From the NCBI GenBank assembly GCA_013822765.1, contig PNKY01000010.1, positions 124,001-188,000 of the forward strand: a stretch of DNA of 64,000 nt. Reading direction: 5' to 3'. The position numbers and the translations under genes are program-made. Numbering within the stretch: the stretch's first letter is position 1; each line of letters begins with the position of its first letter. This document shows positions 17,192-25,206 of the stretch, piece after piece. The DNA is from Rhodospirillum sp. (GTDB lineage Bacteria > Pseudomonadota > Alphaproteobacteria > Dongiales > Dongiaceae). Under the pieces are notes generated by a model that saw only the letters and a list, made by a program, of their open reading frames with translations, was not told the origin of the DNA and searched no databases.

Positions 17192-19651
17192 ATGAAACGC
17201 GTTTCAGCCTTGGCAGTCGGCGTGACGGCGATGCTCGTGATCGCGGCGCCGGCCGTAGCCCGAGACAGTCTCCACATCGTCGGCTCTTCGACGGTCTATC
17301 CATTCTCGACCACGGTCACCGAGGCGCTGGCCAAGCAGGGCGCGCTGAAATCCCCGGTGGTCGAAGCGACCGGCACCGGCGGCGGGTTCAAGCTGTTCTG
17401 CGAGGGTGTCGGCGAAGCGACGCCCGATATCGCCGGCGCCTCGCGCCAGATCAAGGACAGCGAAATCGCGGCCTGCGCCCAGAACGGCGTCGCCAAGATC
17501 ACCGAGATCCCGATCGGCCATGACGGCATCGTCGTCGCCAGCGCCAAGGGCGGGCCGGACTTCAACGTCACGCGCACGCAGCTGTTCCTGGCGCTCGCCA
17601 AGACCGTGCCGCAGAACGGCCAGCTGGTTCCGAACCCCTATCTCTCCTGGAACGAGATCGATCCGTCGCTGCCGGCGGAGCGGATCGAAGTGCTGGGCCC
17701 ACCGCCGACCTCCGGCACCCGCGATGCCTTCGTCGAACTGGTGATGGACACGGGCTGCGAGACCGTGCCCGAGATCGCCACCCTGCAAGGCGATGCCAAG
17801 AAAGCCGCGTGCCAGCAGGTGCGCGAGGACGGCGCGTATATCGACGCCGGCGAGAACGACAATCTGATCGTGCAGAAGCTGCAGGCCAATCCGGCCGCCT
17901 TCGGTATCTTCGGCTATTCCTTCCTGGAGCAGAACGCCGACACGCTGAAGGCCGCCAAGGTCGAAGGCGTCGCGCCGACCTACGAGGCGATCGCCGGCAA
18001 GCAATATCCGGTGGCGCGCGACCTGTTCGTCTATGTCAAGGACGCGCACCGCACCATCGTGCCGGGGATCGATTCCTTCGTGCGCGAGCTGGTGAGCGAA
18101 CGCGCCATGGGTCCCGAAGGGTATCTGGCGGACAAGGGCCTGGTCCCGTTCATGCCCGATGAGCGCAAGCAGATCGAGACCACGACGCTCGCGGCACTGG
18201 GCCTCGACGTGGCGGGCGCGGGCGGCGGCTTGGCCGCCTTGTCCGGCCTGACCCGTTCCGCCGGCACGACGGTCAGCGCGGTCCTGATCGCGGTGCTCGG
18301 CCTCAGCCTGATCGGGTATTTCATGGGCCGCAGCCGGTCGGTGTCGGTCGCCGGCGGCAACCTGCGGCGCCTGCACTCCCTGCCCAACTATCACGGCTTC
18401 TACGTCGCGCTGTGGTGCGGCCTGCCGTCACTGCTGGTGGCGCTGGTCTGGCTGGCGGCGCAGCCCGCGATCGTCACGGAAGCGGCGACGTCGGCGCTGC
18501 CGCCGGAGCGAGTCTCGAGCCTGGATGAAAACCAGCTGTCGCTGCTGCTGAGCGAAGTGCGGCAGGCGGCGAACTATGCCGACCTCAGCCAGGTGGCCGA
18601 TCCGGCGGTGCGCGCGGGTGCCGAGACCTATCGCGCCTGGCAATCGATGTCGAACCTTGGCGCGATCGGCGCGGCGGTGGCGCTCGCGCTGATCGGGATC
18701 GGGTTTGCGTATCGCCGCATCAACGTCGACGCCCGGTCGCGCAACCGGGTCGAGCGGATCGTGCTTGGCGTGCTGTTCGCCTGCTCCTGCCTCGCCATCC
18801 TGACTACGGTCGGGATCGTGCTCTCGCTGGTGTTCGAATCGCTGCGCTTCTTCGCGCAGATCCCGATCACGGATTTCCTGTTCGGGCTGCAATGGAGCCC
18901 GCAGATGGCGATGCGCGCCGATCAGGTGGGCTCGTCCGGCGCATTCGGCGCGATCCCCGTGATCGCCGGCACGCTACTGATCACGGTCGTCGCGATGGTG
19001 GTGGCGGTGCCGACCGGGCTGATGATCGCGGTCTACCTGTCGGACTACGCGGGACCCAAGGTACGCACCTATTTCAAGCCGCTGGTGGAGATCCTCGCCG
19101 GCATCCCGACCGTGGTCTACGGCTTCTTCGCGGCCCTCACCATCGGCCCCATCCTGCGCGACCTGGGCGCTGTCGTCGGCCTCAACGTCGCCTCGGAGAG
19201 CGCATTGGCCGCCGGCCTGATCATGGGCGTGATGATCATCCCATTCATCTCTTCGCTGTCCGACGACGTTATGAATGCGGTGCCGCAGAGCCTGCGCGAC
19301 GGTTCCTATGCGCTGGGCGCCACCAAGTCTGAGACCATCCGCCAAGTGGTGTTCCCGGCGGCCCTGCCCGGCATCGTCGGCGCCGTCCTCCTGGCCGTCA
19401 GCCGCGCCATCGGCGAGACCATGATCGTGGTGATGGCGGCGGGACTTGCCGCCAACCTCACCATCAATCCGCTGGAGGCCGTCACGACCGTGACGGCGCA
19501 GATCGTCACCCTGTTGGTGGGCGACCAGGAGTTCGACAGCCCGAAGACCCTCGCGGCTTTTGCCCTCGGCCTCCTGCTGTTCGCGGTCACCCTGGTTCTC
19601 AACATCATCGCACTCAACATTGTGCGCAAGTATCGAGAGAAGTATGACTGA
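17192..19651 (+). CDS. pstC: PstS-PstC fusion: phosphate-binding protein joined to the permease subunit
   Basis: A single uninterrupted frame of 819 residues. Residues 1-~340 are a complete second PstS: a signal-like N-terminus (MKRVSALAVG, cut near AVARDS), IVGSSTVYPF, EATGTGGGFK and PPTSGTRDAF. By eye it is well over half identical to the stand-alone PstS, but it lacks that protein's stop. After a Gly/Ala linker (~345-365) comes a membrane helix and a full PstC, with NYHGFYVALW, a periplasmic loop, then the permease core with AIPVIAGTLLITVVAM, EILAGIPTVVYGFFA and the EAA-type loop SLRDGSYALGATKSET. Typical PstC has no binding domain. It overlaps pstA by 8 bp. TTG at 17186 is an alternative start with a better-spaced GGGAG. 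Confidence 0.9.
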   Translation: MKRVSALAVGVTAMLVIAAPAVARDSLHIVGSSTVYPFSTTVTEALAKQGALKSPVVEATGTGGGFKLFCEGVGEATPDIAGASRQIKDSEIAACAQNGVAKITEIPIGHDGIVVASAKGGPDFNVTRTQLFLALAKTVPQNGQLVPNPYLSWNEIDPSLPAERIEVLGPPPTSGTRDAFVELVMDTGCETVPEIATLQGDAKKAACQQVREDGAYIDAGENDNLIVQKLQANPAAFGIFGYSFLEQNADTLKAAKVEGVAPTYEAIAGKQYPVARDLFVYVKDAHRTIVPGIDSFVRELVSERAMGPEGYLADKGLVPFMPDERKQIETTTLAALGLDVAGAGGGLAALSGLTRSAGTTVSAVLIAVLGLSLIGYFMGRSRSVSVAGGNLRRLHSLPNYHGFYVALWCGLPSLLVALVWLAAQPAIVTEAATSALPPERVSSLDENQLSLLLSEVRQAANYADLSQVADPAVRAGAETYRAWQSMSNLGAIGAAVALALIGIGFAYRRINVDARSRNRVERIVLGVLFACSCLAILTTVGIVLSLVFESLRFFAQIPITDFLFGLQWSPQMAMRADQVGSSGAFGAIPVIAGTLLITVVAMVVAVPTGLMIAVYLSDYAGPKVRTYFKPLVEILAGIPTVVYGFFAALTIGPILRDLGAVVGLNVASESALAAGLIMGVMIIPFISSLSDDVMNAVPQSLRDGSYALGATKSETIRQVVFPAALPGIVGAVLLAVSRAIGETMIVVMAAGLAANLTINPLEAVTTVTAQIVTLLVGDQEFDSPKTLAAFALGLLLFAVTLVLNIIALNIVRKYREKYD

Positions 19652-20966
19652 CGCAGTGATTTCAGGACCGACAGCGGGTGCCGGCGGCAAGCTGCGCCGG
19701 CCGGACCTTTCCGAAGCCCGGATCCGCCGGCGCTATGCGGCGGAACGGCGGTTTCGCCTGTACGGCGTGCTGGCGATCGGCTTTGCGGTGTTCATGCTGG
19801 GCTTCCTCGCCGTCACCGTGGTGGCGCAGGGCTACAGCGCCTTCTGGCAGACTCGCATCGCGCTCGACGTCAATATCGCCGCCGACAAGGTCGACCCGGC
19901 TGGCACGCGGCTGCCCGAATCGCTCAGCACCGGCGACTACCAGGCGGTGGCGCGCGATTCCCTGCGCGACCTGTTCCCGGAGGCGTCCTCGCGCGCCGAC
20001 CGCCGCGCGCTCAGCGACTTCCTCAGCAATGCCGCCGGCGACGACGTTAAGCGCCTGGTAATGGAGAACCCCAACCTGGTCGGCACGACGCAGCGGGTCG
20101 AAGTGCTGGCCTCGACCGACATCGACATGCTGGCCAAGGGCCGCATCAGCCGCGACGCGGCGGAGGCCGACCGGCCGATCAAGGACCAGGCGATCGCCTG
20201 GTTCGACAAGCTCGAGGCGGACGGCCGCGTCGGCAGCGCCTTCAACGTCAATTTCTTCGCGACCGGCGATTCGCGCGAACCGGAGCAGGCCGGACTGGGC
20301 GGCGCCATGATGGGCACGTTCCTGACCATCGTCACGGCGATCCTGCTGTCGCTGCCGATCAGCGTCGCGGCGGCGATCTATCTCGAGGAGTTCGCGCCCA
20401 AGAACAAGCTGACCGACATCATCGAGGTCAACATCAACAACCTGGCGGCGGTGCCGTCGATCGTGTTCGGCCTTTTGGGCCTTGCGGTGCTGCTCGGCTT
20501 CTTCGGCCTGCCGCGCGGCGCGCCGCTGGTCGGCGGCATGGTGCTGTCGCTGATGACCCTGCCCACCATCATCATCGCGACCCGCGCGGCGCTGAAGGCC
20601 GTTCCGCCCTCGATCCGCGAGGCGGCTTACGGCGTCGGCGCCTCCAAGCAGCAGGTGGTGATGCATCACGTGCTGCCGCTGGCGATGCCGGGGGTCATGA
20701 CCGGCGCCATCATCGGCACGGCGCGCGCCATGGGCGAATCGGCGGCGGTCCTGATGATCGGCATGGTCGCCTTCATCGTCGACGTGCCGACCTCGATCAC
20801 CGATTCCTCGACCGTCCTGCCGGTGCAGATCTTCCTGTGGGCGGATGCGCCGGAGCGCGGGTTCGTCGAGCGCACCTCGGCCGGCATCATGGTGATGCTG
20901 GTGTTCCTGGTGCTGATGAACGCGGCGGCGGTGATCATCCGCCGCAAGTTCGAACGGCGCTGGTAG
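19644..20966 (+). CDS. pstA: Phosphate ABC transporter permease PstA with DUF3333 N-terminal extension
   Basis: A 440-residue second permease subunit. The first ~190 residues form the alphaproteobacterial DUF3333 extension: a cytoplasmic Arg-rich stretch, one membrane helix (VLAIGFAVFMLGFLAVTVV) and a periplasmic segment. The core has MMGTFLTIVTAILLSLPISV, NNLAAVPSIVFGLLGLA and the EAA loop PPSIREAAYGVGASKQQ. It pairs with the PstC part of the fusion protein to form the phosphate channel. The start overlaps the end of the fusion gene, indicating coupling. Confidence 0.95.
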   Translation: MTDAVISGPTAGAGGKLRRPDLSEARIRRRYAAERRFRLYGVLAIGFAVFMLGFLAVTVVAQGYSAFWQTRIALDVNIAADKVDPAGTRLPESLSTGDYQAVARDSLRDLFPEASSRADRRALSDFLSNAAGDDVKRLVMENPNLVGTTQRVEVLASTDIDMLAKGRISRDAAEADRPIKDQAIAWFDKLEADGRVGSAFNVNFFATGDSREPEQAGLGGAMMGTFLTIVTAILLSLPISVAAAIYLEEFAPKNKLTDIIEVNINNLAAVPSIVFGLLGLAVLLGFFGLPRGAPLVGGMVLSLMTLPTIIIATRAALKAVPPSIREAAYGVGASKQQVVMHHVLPLAMPGVMTGAIIGTARAMGESAAVLMIGMVAFIVDVPTSITDSSTVLPVQIFLWADAPERGFVERTSAGIMVMLVFLVLMNAAAVIIRRKFERRW

Positions 20967-20980
20967 GAGACGGGGCAGTC

Positions 20981-21847
20981 ATGACGCTCGCGGCGCAAAA
21001 AAACCAACAGACAGCGGATGGCGGTAAGATGGATACCACCCTTCTGACCAACCCCAACGTGAAGCCGGCGATGGCGGCGCGGCTGGGCGAAGCGCCCAAG
21101 ATGACGAGCCGCAAGGTCTGCGTGTTCTATGGCCAGAAGCAGGCGCTGTTCAATGTCGACCTCGATATCCCGTCGCGCCAGGTCACGGCGCTGATCGGCC
21201 CCTCCGGTTGCGGCAAGTCGACGTACCTGCGCTGCCTGAACCGCATGAACGACGTGATCGACGGCTGCCGAGTCACCGGCGACATGAAGCTGGACGGCGA
21301 GAACATCTACGACCCGAAGCTCGACGTGGTGATGCTGCGCGCCCGCATCGGCATGGTGTTCCAGAAGCCGAACCCGTTCCCCAAGTCGATCTACGACAAC
21401 ATCGCCTACGGCCCGCGCATCCACGGCATGGGCGCCGGCAAGGACGAGTTGGACGAGATTGTGCAGACCAGCCTGGAGCGGGCCGGCCTGTGGAACGAGG
21501 CCAAGGACCGCCTGCAGCAGCCCGGCACCGGCCTCTCCGGCGGCCAGCAGCAGCGTCTGTGCATCGCGCGCGCCATCGCTGTCAGCCCTGAGGTCATCCT
21601 GATGGACGAGCCGTGCTCGGCGCTCGATCCGATCGCGACCGCGCGCATCGAGGAGCTGATCGACGAACTGCGCGAGAACTACACCATCATCATCGTCACG
21701 CACTCGATGCAGCAGGCCGCGCGCGTCAGCCAGAAGACCGCGTTCTTCCATCTCGGCGTGCTGGTGGAATGGGGCGACACCGAGCAGATCTTCACCGCGC
21801 CGCGCGACGAGCGCACGCAGGGCTACATCACCGGGCGCTTCGGCTGA
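20981..21847 (+). CDS. pstB: Phosphate ABC transporter ATP-binding protein PstB
   Basis: A 288-residue ATPase energising phosphate import. It has Walker A GPSGCGKST, Q-loop MVFQKPNPFPKSIYDN, which is diagnostic of PstB, signature LSGGQQQRLCIARAIA, Walker B VILMDEPCSALDP and switch His in IIIVTHSMQQA. The N-terminus carries about 35 extra residues before the ABC domain; the ATG after GGAGACGGGG is used, with another Met downstream (MDTTLLTNP) as an alternative. It is the fourth gene of the pst operon. Confidence 0.96.
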   Translation: MTLAAQKNQQTADGGKMDTTLLTNPNVKPAMAARLGEAPKMTSRKVCVFYGQKQALFNVDLDIPSRQVTALIGPSGCGKSTYLRCLNRMNDVIDGCRVTGDMKLDGENIYDPKLDVVMLRARIGMVFQKPNPFPKSIYDNIAYGPRIHGMGAGKDELDEIVQTSLERAGLWNEAKDRLQQPGTGLSGGQQQRLCIARAIAVSPEVILMDEPCSALDPIATARIEELIDELRENYTIIIVTHSMQQAARVSQKTAFFHLGVLVEWGDTEQIFTAPRDERTQGYITGRFG

Positions 21848-21867
21848 GAGCCGCGAAGGAAAATCAC

Positions 21868-22581
21868 ATGCTGAACAAGCCGGCCGACCATATCGTCAAG
21901 AGCTTCGATGAGGACCTGAAGCGCCTCAACAACGTGATCGCCGAGATGGGCGGTCTCGCGGAGGCGCAGCTCACCCGCGCGGTCGACTCGCTGGTGCGGC
22001 GCAACACCGAGCTCGCGACCCAGGTGGTGCAGGACGACAAGCGCATCGATGCGCTGGAGACCGAAGTCGGCCAGATGACGGTGCGCATGCTGGCGCTGCG
22101 CCAGCCGATGGCGCAGGACCTGCGCGAGGTGGTGGCGGCGATCAAGATCGCGTCCGACATCGAGCGCATCGGCGACTACGCCAAGAACATCGCCAAGCGC
22201 GCGATCGTGCTGTCGGCCCATGCGCCGCTGAAGCCGGTGACCTCGATCCCGCGCATGAGCCAGCTGGCGCTGCACATCATCAAGGACGTGCTCGACGCCT
22301 ATATCGAGAAGGACGCGGAAGGCGCCCGCGCCGCCTGGCGGCGCGACGAGGAAGTCGACGAGATGTACAACAGCGTCTTCCGCGAGATGCTGACCTACAT
22401 GATGGAGGACCCGCGCAACATCGGGCCCTGCACGCACCTCCTGTTCATCGCGAAGAATATCGAGCGCATCGGCGACCACGCCACCAACGTGGCCGAGATT
22501 GTCTATTACCTGGTCCACGGCCGGAGCCTGGACGAAGAGCGACCGAAAGGCGATACGACCAATGTTCCAATCGATGCCTGA
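21868..22581 (+). CDS. phoU: Phosphate signalling protein PhoU
   Basis: A 237-residue all-helical protein that links the Pst transporter to PhoR and represses the regulon when phosphate is ample. It shows two PhoU repeats, each with the metal-binding E-x-x-x-D pattern: IKIASDIERIGDYAKNIAKRA and FIAKNIERIGDHATNVAE. GAAGGAAAA lies before the ATG. It follows pstB by 20 bp and overlaps phoB. Confidence 0.96.
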   Translation: MLNKPADHIVKSFDEDLKRLNNVIAEMGGLAEAQLTRAVDSLVRRNTELATQVVQDDKRIDALETEVGQMTVRMLALRQPMAQDLREVVAAIKIASDIERIGDYAKNIAKRAIVLSAHAPLKPVTSIPRMSQLALHIIKDVLDAYIEKDAEGARAAWRRDEEVDEMYNSVFREMLTYMMEDPRNIGPCTHLLFIAKNIERIGDHATNVAEIVYYLVHGRSLDEERPKGDTTNVPIDA

Positions 22582-23311
22582 TCGCGCCAAGCCCAGCCCG
22601 CTGCCCGTGCGTGAAGCACAGGGTCAGCCGCTGGTGCTGGTGGTGGAAGACGAAGCGGCCCTGGTCACGCTTCTGCGCTACAACCTGGAGCGCGAGGGTT
22701 TCCGCGTGATCGACGCGGCCAACGGCGAGGAAGCGCTGCTGATCGTGAAGGAGCAGCGCCCGGACCTCATCCTCCTCGACTGGATGCTGCCGGCGCTCTC
22801 CGGCATCGAGGTGTGCCGGCAGATCCGCCGCTCACCGGAGCATCGCCGCACGCCGATCATCATGCTGACCGCGCGCGGCGAGGAAAGCGACAAGCTGCGC
22901 GGCCTCGAGGTCGGCGCCGACGATTACGTGACCAAGCCGTTCTCGCCGAGCGAGCTGGTGGCGCGTTGCCGCGCTGTGCTGCGCCGCGCCTTGCCGCAGA
23001 CCGAGACCGAGGTGCTGCAGTACCAGGACCTCTCCATGGACCTCGCCACCCACCGGGTGCGGCGGGGGCAGAAGGATGTGCATCTCGGCCCGACCGAGTT
23101 CCGCTTGCTGCGTTTCCTGCTGGAGAACCAGGGCCGGGTGTTCAGCCGCGAGCAGCTGCTGGACCATGTGTGGGGCCGCGACATCTATGTTGAGCCGCGC
23201 ACCGTCGACGTGCACATCCGCCGCCTGCGCAAGGCGATCAACATCGACGATTCCGCCGACTTGGTGCGCACCGTGCGCTCGGCGGGCTATGCGTTGGATG
23301 TGAATATCTAA
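22562..23311 (+). CDS. phoB: Phosphate-regulon response regulator PhoB
   Basis: A 249-residue OmpR-class regulator. The receiver has VVEDEAALV, the phospho-Asp in LILLDWMLP, the Thr/Lys switch (IIMLTARGEE, VTKPFSPSEL). The winged helix includes LGPTEFRLLRFLLENQGRVFSREQLLDHVWGRDIYVEPRTVDVHI in full. It is the output of PhoR and should bind the two Pho boxes in this cluster. It overlaps phoU by 20 bp; ATG at 22574 is another possible start. Confidence 0.94.
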   Translation: MFQSMPDRAKPSPLPVREAQGQPLVLVVEDEAALVTLLRYNLEREGFRVIDAANGEEALLIVKEQRPDLILLDWMLPALSGIEVCRQIRRSPEHRRTPIIMLTARGEESDKLRGLEVGADDYVTKPFSPSELVARCRAVLRRALPQTETEVLQYQDLSMDLATHRVRRGQKDVHLGPTEFRLLRFLLENQGRVFSREQLLDHVWGRDIYVEPRTVDVHIRRLRKAINIDDSADLVRTVRSAGYALDVNI

Positions 23312-23336
23312 GAAGCGGATATCGCCACCTTTCATT

Positions 23337-23437
23337 CGTCATCCCAAGGCTTGGCCTTGGGATCCACGAGTTTGCCGCGGCATCACGGTCCTGCCCATCC
23401 AAACTCGTGGATGGCAAGGCCAAGCCTTGCCATGACG
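23337..23437. repeat. Palindromic intergenic repeat, family 1 copy B
   Basis: A 101-bp element with 37-bp arms (23337-23373 and 23401-23437) around a 27-bp spacer. The arms are inverted copies apart from two 3-bp blocks. Those blocks pair within each arm: one arm folds as CCCAAGG-CTTGG-CCTTGGG, the other as GGCAAGG-CCAAG-CCTTGCC. Termini are CGTCAT and ATGACG. It matches the element upstream of mutS. Confidence 0.85.
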
Positions 23438-23697
23438 GAAGAACAAGGGCCTCCGGGCCATTCGACTATTAACCTCGGCGTCTTTAACGACTTCCGACTG
23501 CCGACATGGCATGATGCTCCGGACCTTGCAGGGCGTAGCGCCACCGCCACGTTCAGCTGCGTGACGCCGAGTCGTCATGAAACAGCAGAAAGATCAGCCG
23601 GCCCTTCGGGGTCGGATGCAGCCCATGCCGATCTTCATCGGCATTCTCCTCTGCATGCTCTTCGCCGGCGCTCGGCGAACAATAAGGAGACCGCCAC
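23438..23697. other. Intergenic stretch with no supported gene
   Basis: About 260 bp between the repeat and the serine hydrolase. A short open frame from 23577 could encode a hydrophobic peptide (MPIFIGILLCMLFAG), but it runs into the next gene out of frame and lacks a ribosome site. AAGGAG before 23698 serves the hydrolase. Confidence 0.5.
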
Positions 23698-24882
23698 ATG
23701 AAAGCGCGTCAAGCCATTGCCAGGCTTTCGCTTCTGGCTGCGAGCCTGCTGCTTTCAAATCCTGCAGGGCCAACGGATGATCCCTGCGGAGCGGCGCCTC
23801 AACAGCTTGATGATTGGGAAACGGCATCGCCGGAGGACGTCGGCCTCGATGCAGCGGCTCTCTGCAAGATCACCCAGGAGCTGGCGGCTCAGGGCCGCGC
23901 GGCGGCGCGTCCCGACCGCAGAAATGTTCACGCGGTGCTGGTCGTTCGGCACGGCAAGCTGGTCTTCGAAGCCTATGCTGCCGGTAAGGATGAGAATTGG
24001 GGCGAGCCCCTTGGCGTCGTTCCTCATGACGCCGCCACCAAACACGACGTGATGTCCATCTCGAAAAGCGTCGTTTCGCTGCTGTTCGGCATCGCACTCG
24101 AGCGAAAACTCATCGCTGGAACAGACGTTCCGGTCATGTCCTTCTTTTCGGAGTACGCGGAGCTGAAGACGCCCAAGTGGGACAAGATCCTGCTGCGCCA
24201 TCTCCTCACTATGGCGCCGGGCTACGACTGGAACGAAGATACGCCGTGGATGGATCCCTACAATACCGTACGCGCGATGTCCGAAGCTGCGGACCCCTAT
24301 CGTTACATCCTCGGGCGCGAAGTCCTCTATGAGCCGGACGCGAGATGGCAATACAACAGCGGTGCGACCGCGCTGCTCGGCGCCGTGCTGAAGAAAGCAA
24401 CCGGCAAGCCACTGGACCAATTCGCCAAGGAAGCGCTGTTCGATCCGCTTCACATCGAGGATTTCGAATGGAGCGGCATGATTAATGGCGAGCCAGCGGC
24501 CTTCGGCGGCTTGCGCCTTCGGCCGCGTGATACGGCGAAAATCGGCCAGCTGGTGCTGAATGGCGGCACATGGCAGGGACAGCGCGTCGTGCCGGAGAAT
24601 TGGGTGAAGCAGTCGACCAAACCGCGCTTTGATACGTCATGGGGTGGAATGCGGTATGGGTATCAGTGGTGGCTTGGCACTTCCCCTTTCGGCGCCGGCA
24701 GAACAGTCGATTGGATCGCCGCCTTCGGCGTCGGCGGCCAGAGGATCTTCATTGTCCCCGCGCTCGATCTGGTCGTTGTTACGAACGCCGGCCTTTATGC
24801 TGACGGCGGCGAGAGCGCCATTGTCCGATCGATCTTCGAATACCGCGTCCTGCCGGCCATACGCGATCCGATCCCACAATAA
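23698..24882 (+). CDS. Class C beta-lactamase-family serine hydrolase, exported
   Basis: A 394-residue protein with a signal peptide (LLAASLLLSNPAG). The catalytic S-x-x-K is in HDVMSISKSVVSLLFG, and the Y-x-N equivalent is YNSGATALLG. A late G-V-G-G (FGVGGQRIF) stands in the place of the KTG strand, the usual variation in this esterase/peptidase-like group. A real beta-lactamase is therefore unlikely; hydrolysis of peptide or ester substrates in the periplasm is the family role. It appears monocistronic. Confidence 0.85.
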   Translation: MKARQAIARLSLLAASLLLSNPAGPTDDPCGAAPQQLDDWETASPEDVGLDAAALCKITQELAAQGRAAARPDRRNVHAVLVVRHGKLVFEAYAAGKDENWGEPLGVVPHDAATKHDVMSISKSVVSLLFGIALERKLIAGTDVPVMSFFSEYAELKTPKWDKILLRHLLTMAPGYDWNEDTPWMDPYNTVRAMSEAADPYRYILGREVLYEPDARWQYNSGATALLGAVLKKATGKPLDQFAKEALFDPLHIEDFEWSGMINGEPAAFGGLRLRPRDTAKIGQLVLNGGTWQGQRVVPENWVKQSTKPRFDTSWGGMRYGYQWWLGTSPFGAGRTVDWIAAFGVGGQRIFIVPALDLVVVTNAGLYADGGESAIVRSIFEYRVLPAIRDPIPQ

Positions 24883-24912
24883 GGCCGGTCACATTAGTCG
24901 AATGGCACGGGG

Positions 24913-25206
24913 CTATTCCTCCGCCTTCCGGTCCGAATGCCCCAGCGTGCGCTCCGGCGCGATCACGTCGCGCAGGCGCTGCTTCAGCTCGGCGAGTTCG
25001 GCATAGCGGCCTTCGCCCTTGCGCGACCAGATGGTTTGACCGTCCACCCGCACCTCGAACACGCCGCCGGTGCCGGGGATGAGCGCCACTTCGCCGATCT
25101 CGTCCTGGAACGTCGTGAGCAGCTCTTGCGCCGTCCAGCCTGCGCGCAGCAGCCAGCGGCACTGGGTGCAGAACTCGATCTCGACGCGGGGTGATCTAGG
25201 TTGCAC
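24913..25206 (-). CDS. SelT/SelW/SelH (Rdx) family thioredoxin-like protein, Cys form
   Basis: A 97-residue protein. Near its N-terminus is C-x-x-C (IEFCTQCRWLLRA), the redox motif of the Rdx family; both positions are cysteine codons, so it is not a selenoprotein. The G-E-V-x-L-I-P-G-T-G-G-V-F-E-V segment is the family's second hallmark. It overlaps the end of the AmpG-like gene by 11 bp and is probably co-transcribed. The redox partner is unknown. Confidence 0.85.
   Translation of the reverse strand: MQPRSPRVEIEFCTQCRWLLRAGWTAQELLTTFQDEIGEVALIPGTGGVFEVRVDGQTIWSRKGEGRYAELAELKQRLRDVIAPERTLGHSDRKAEE

Noticed and set aside
17192..19651. Idea that the PstS-PstC fusion is an assembly error
   Set aside because: The linker is in frame, low in rare codons and without a stop or repeat joint; both domains are intact. 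Raw reads would still be the proof.
23577..23780. Small hydrophobic peptide gene before the serine hydrolase
   Set aside because: It runs into the hydrolase gene in another frame and has no ribosome site or similarity that I recognise.
24913..25206. Selenocysteine in the SelW-like protein
   Set aside because: The C-x-x-C positions are cysteine codons; no in-frame TGA lies at the active site.
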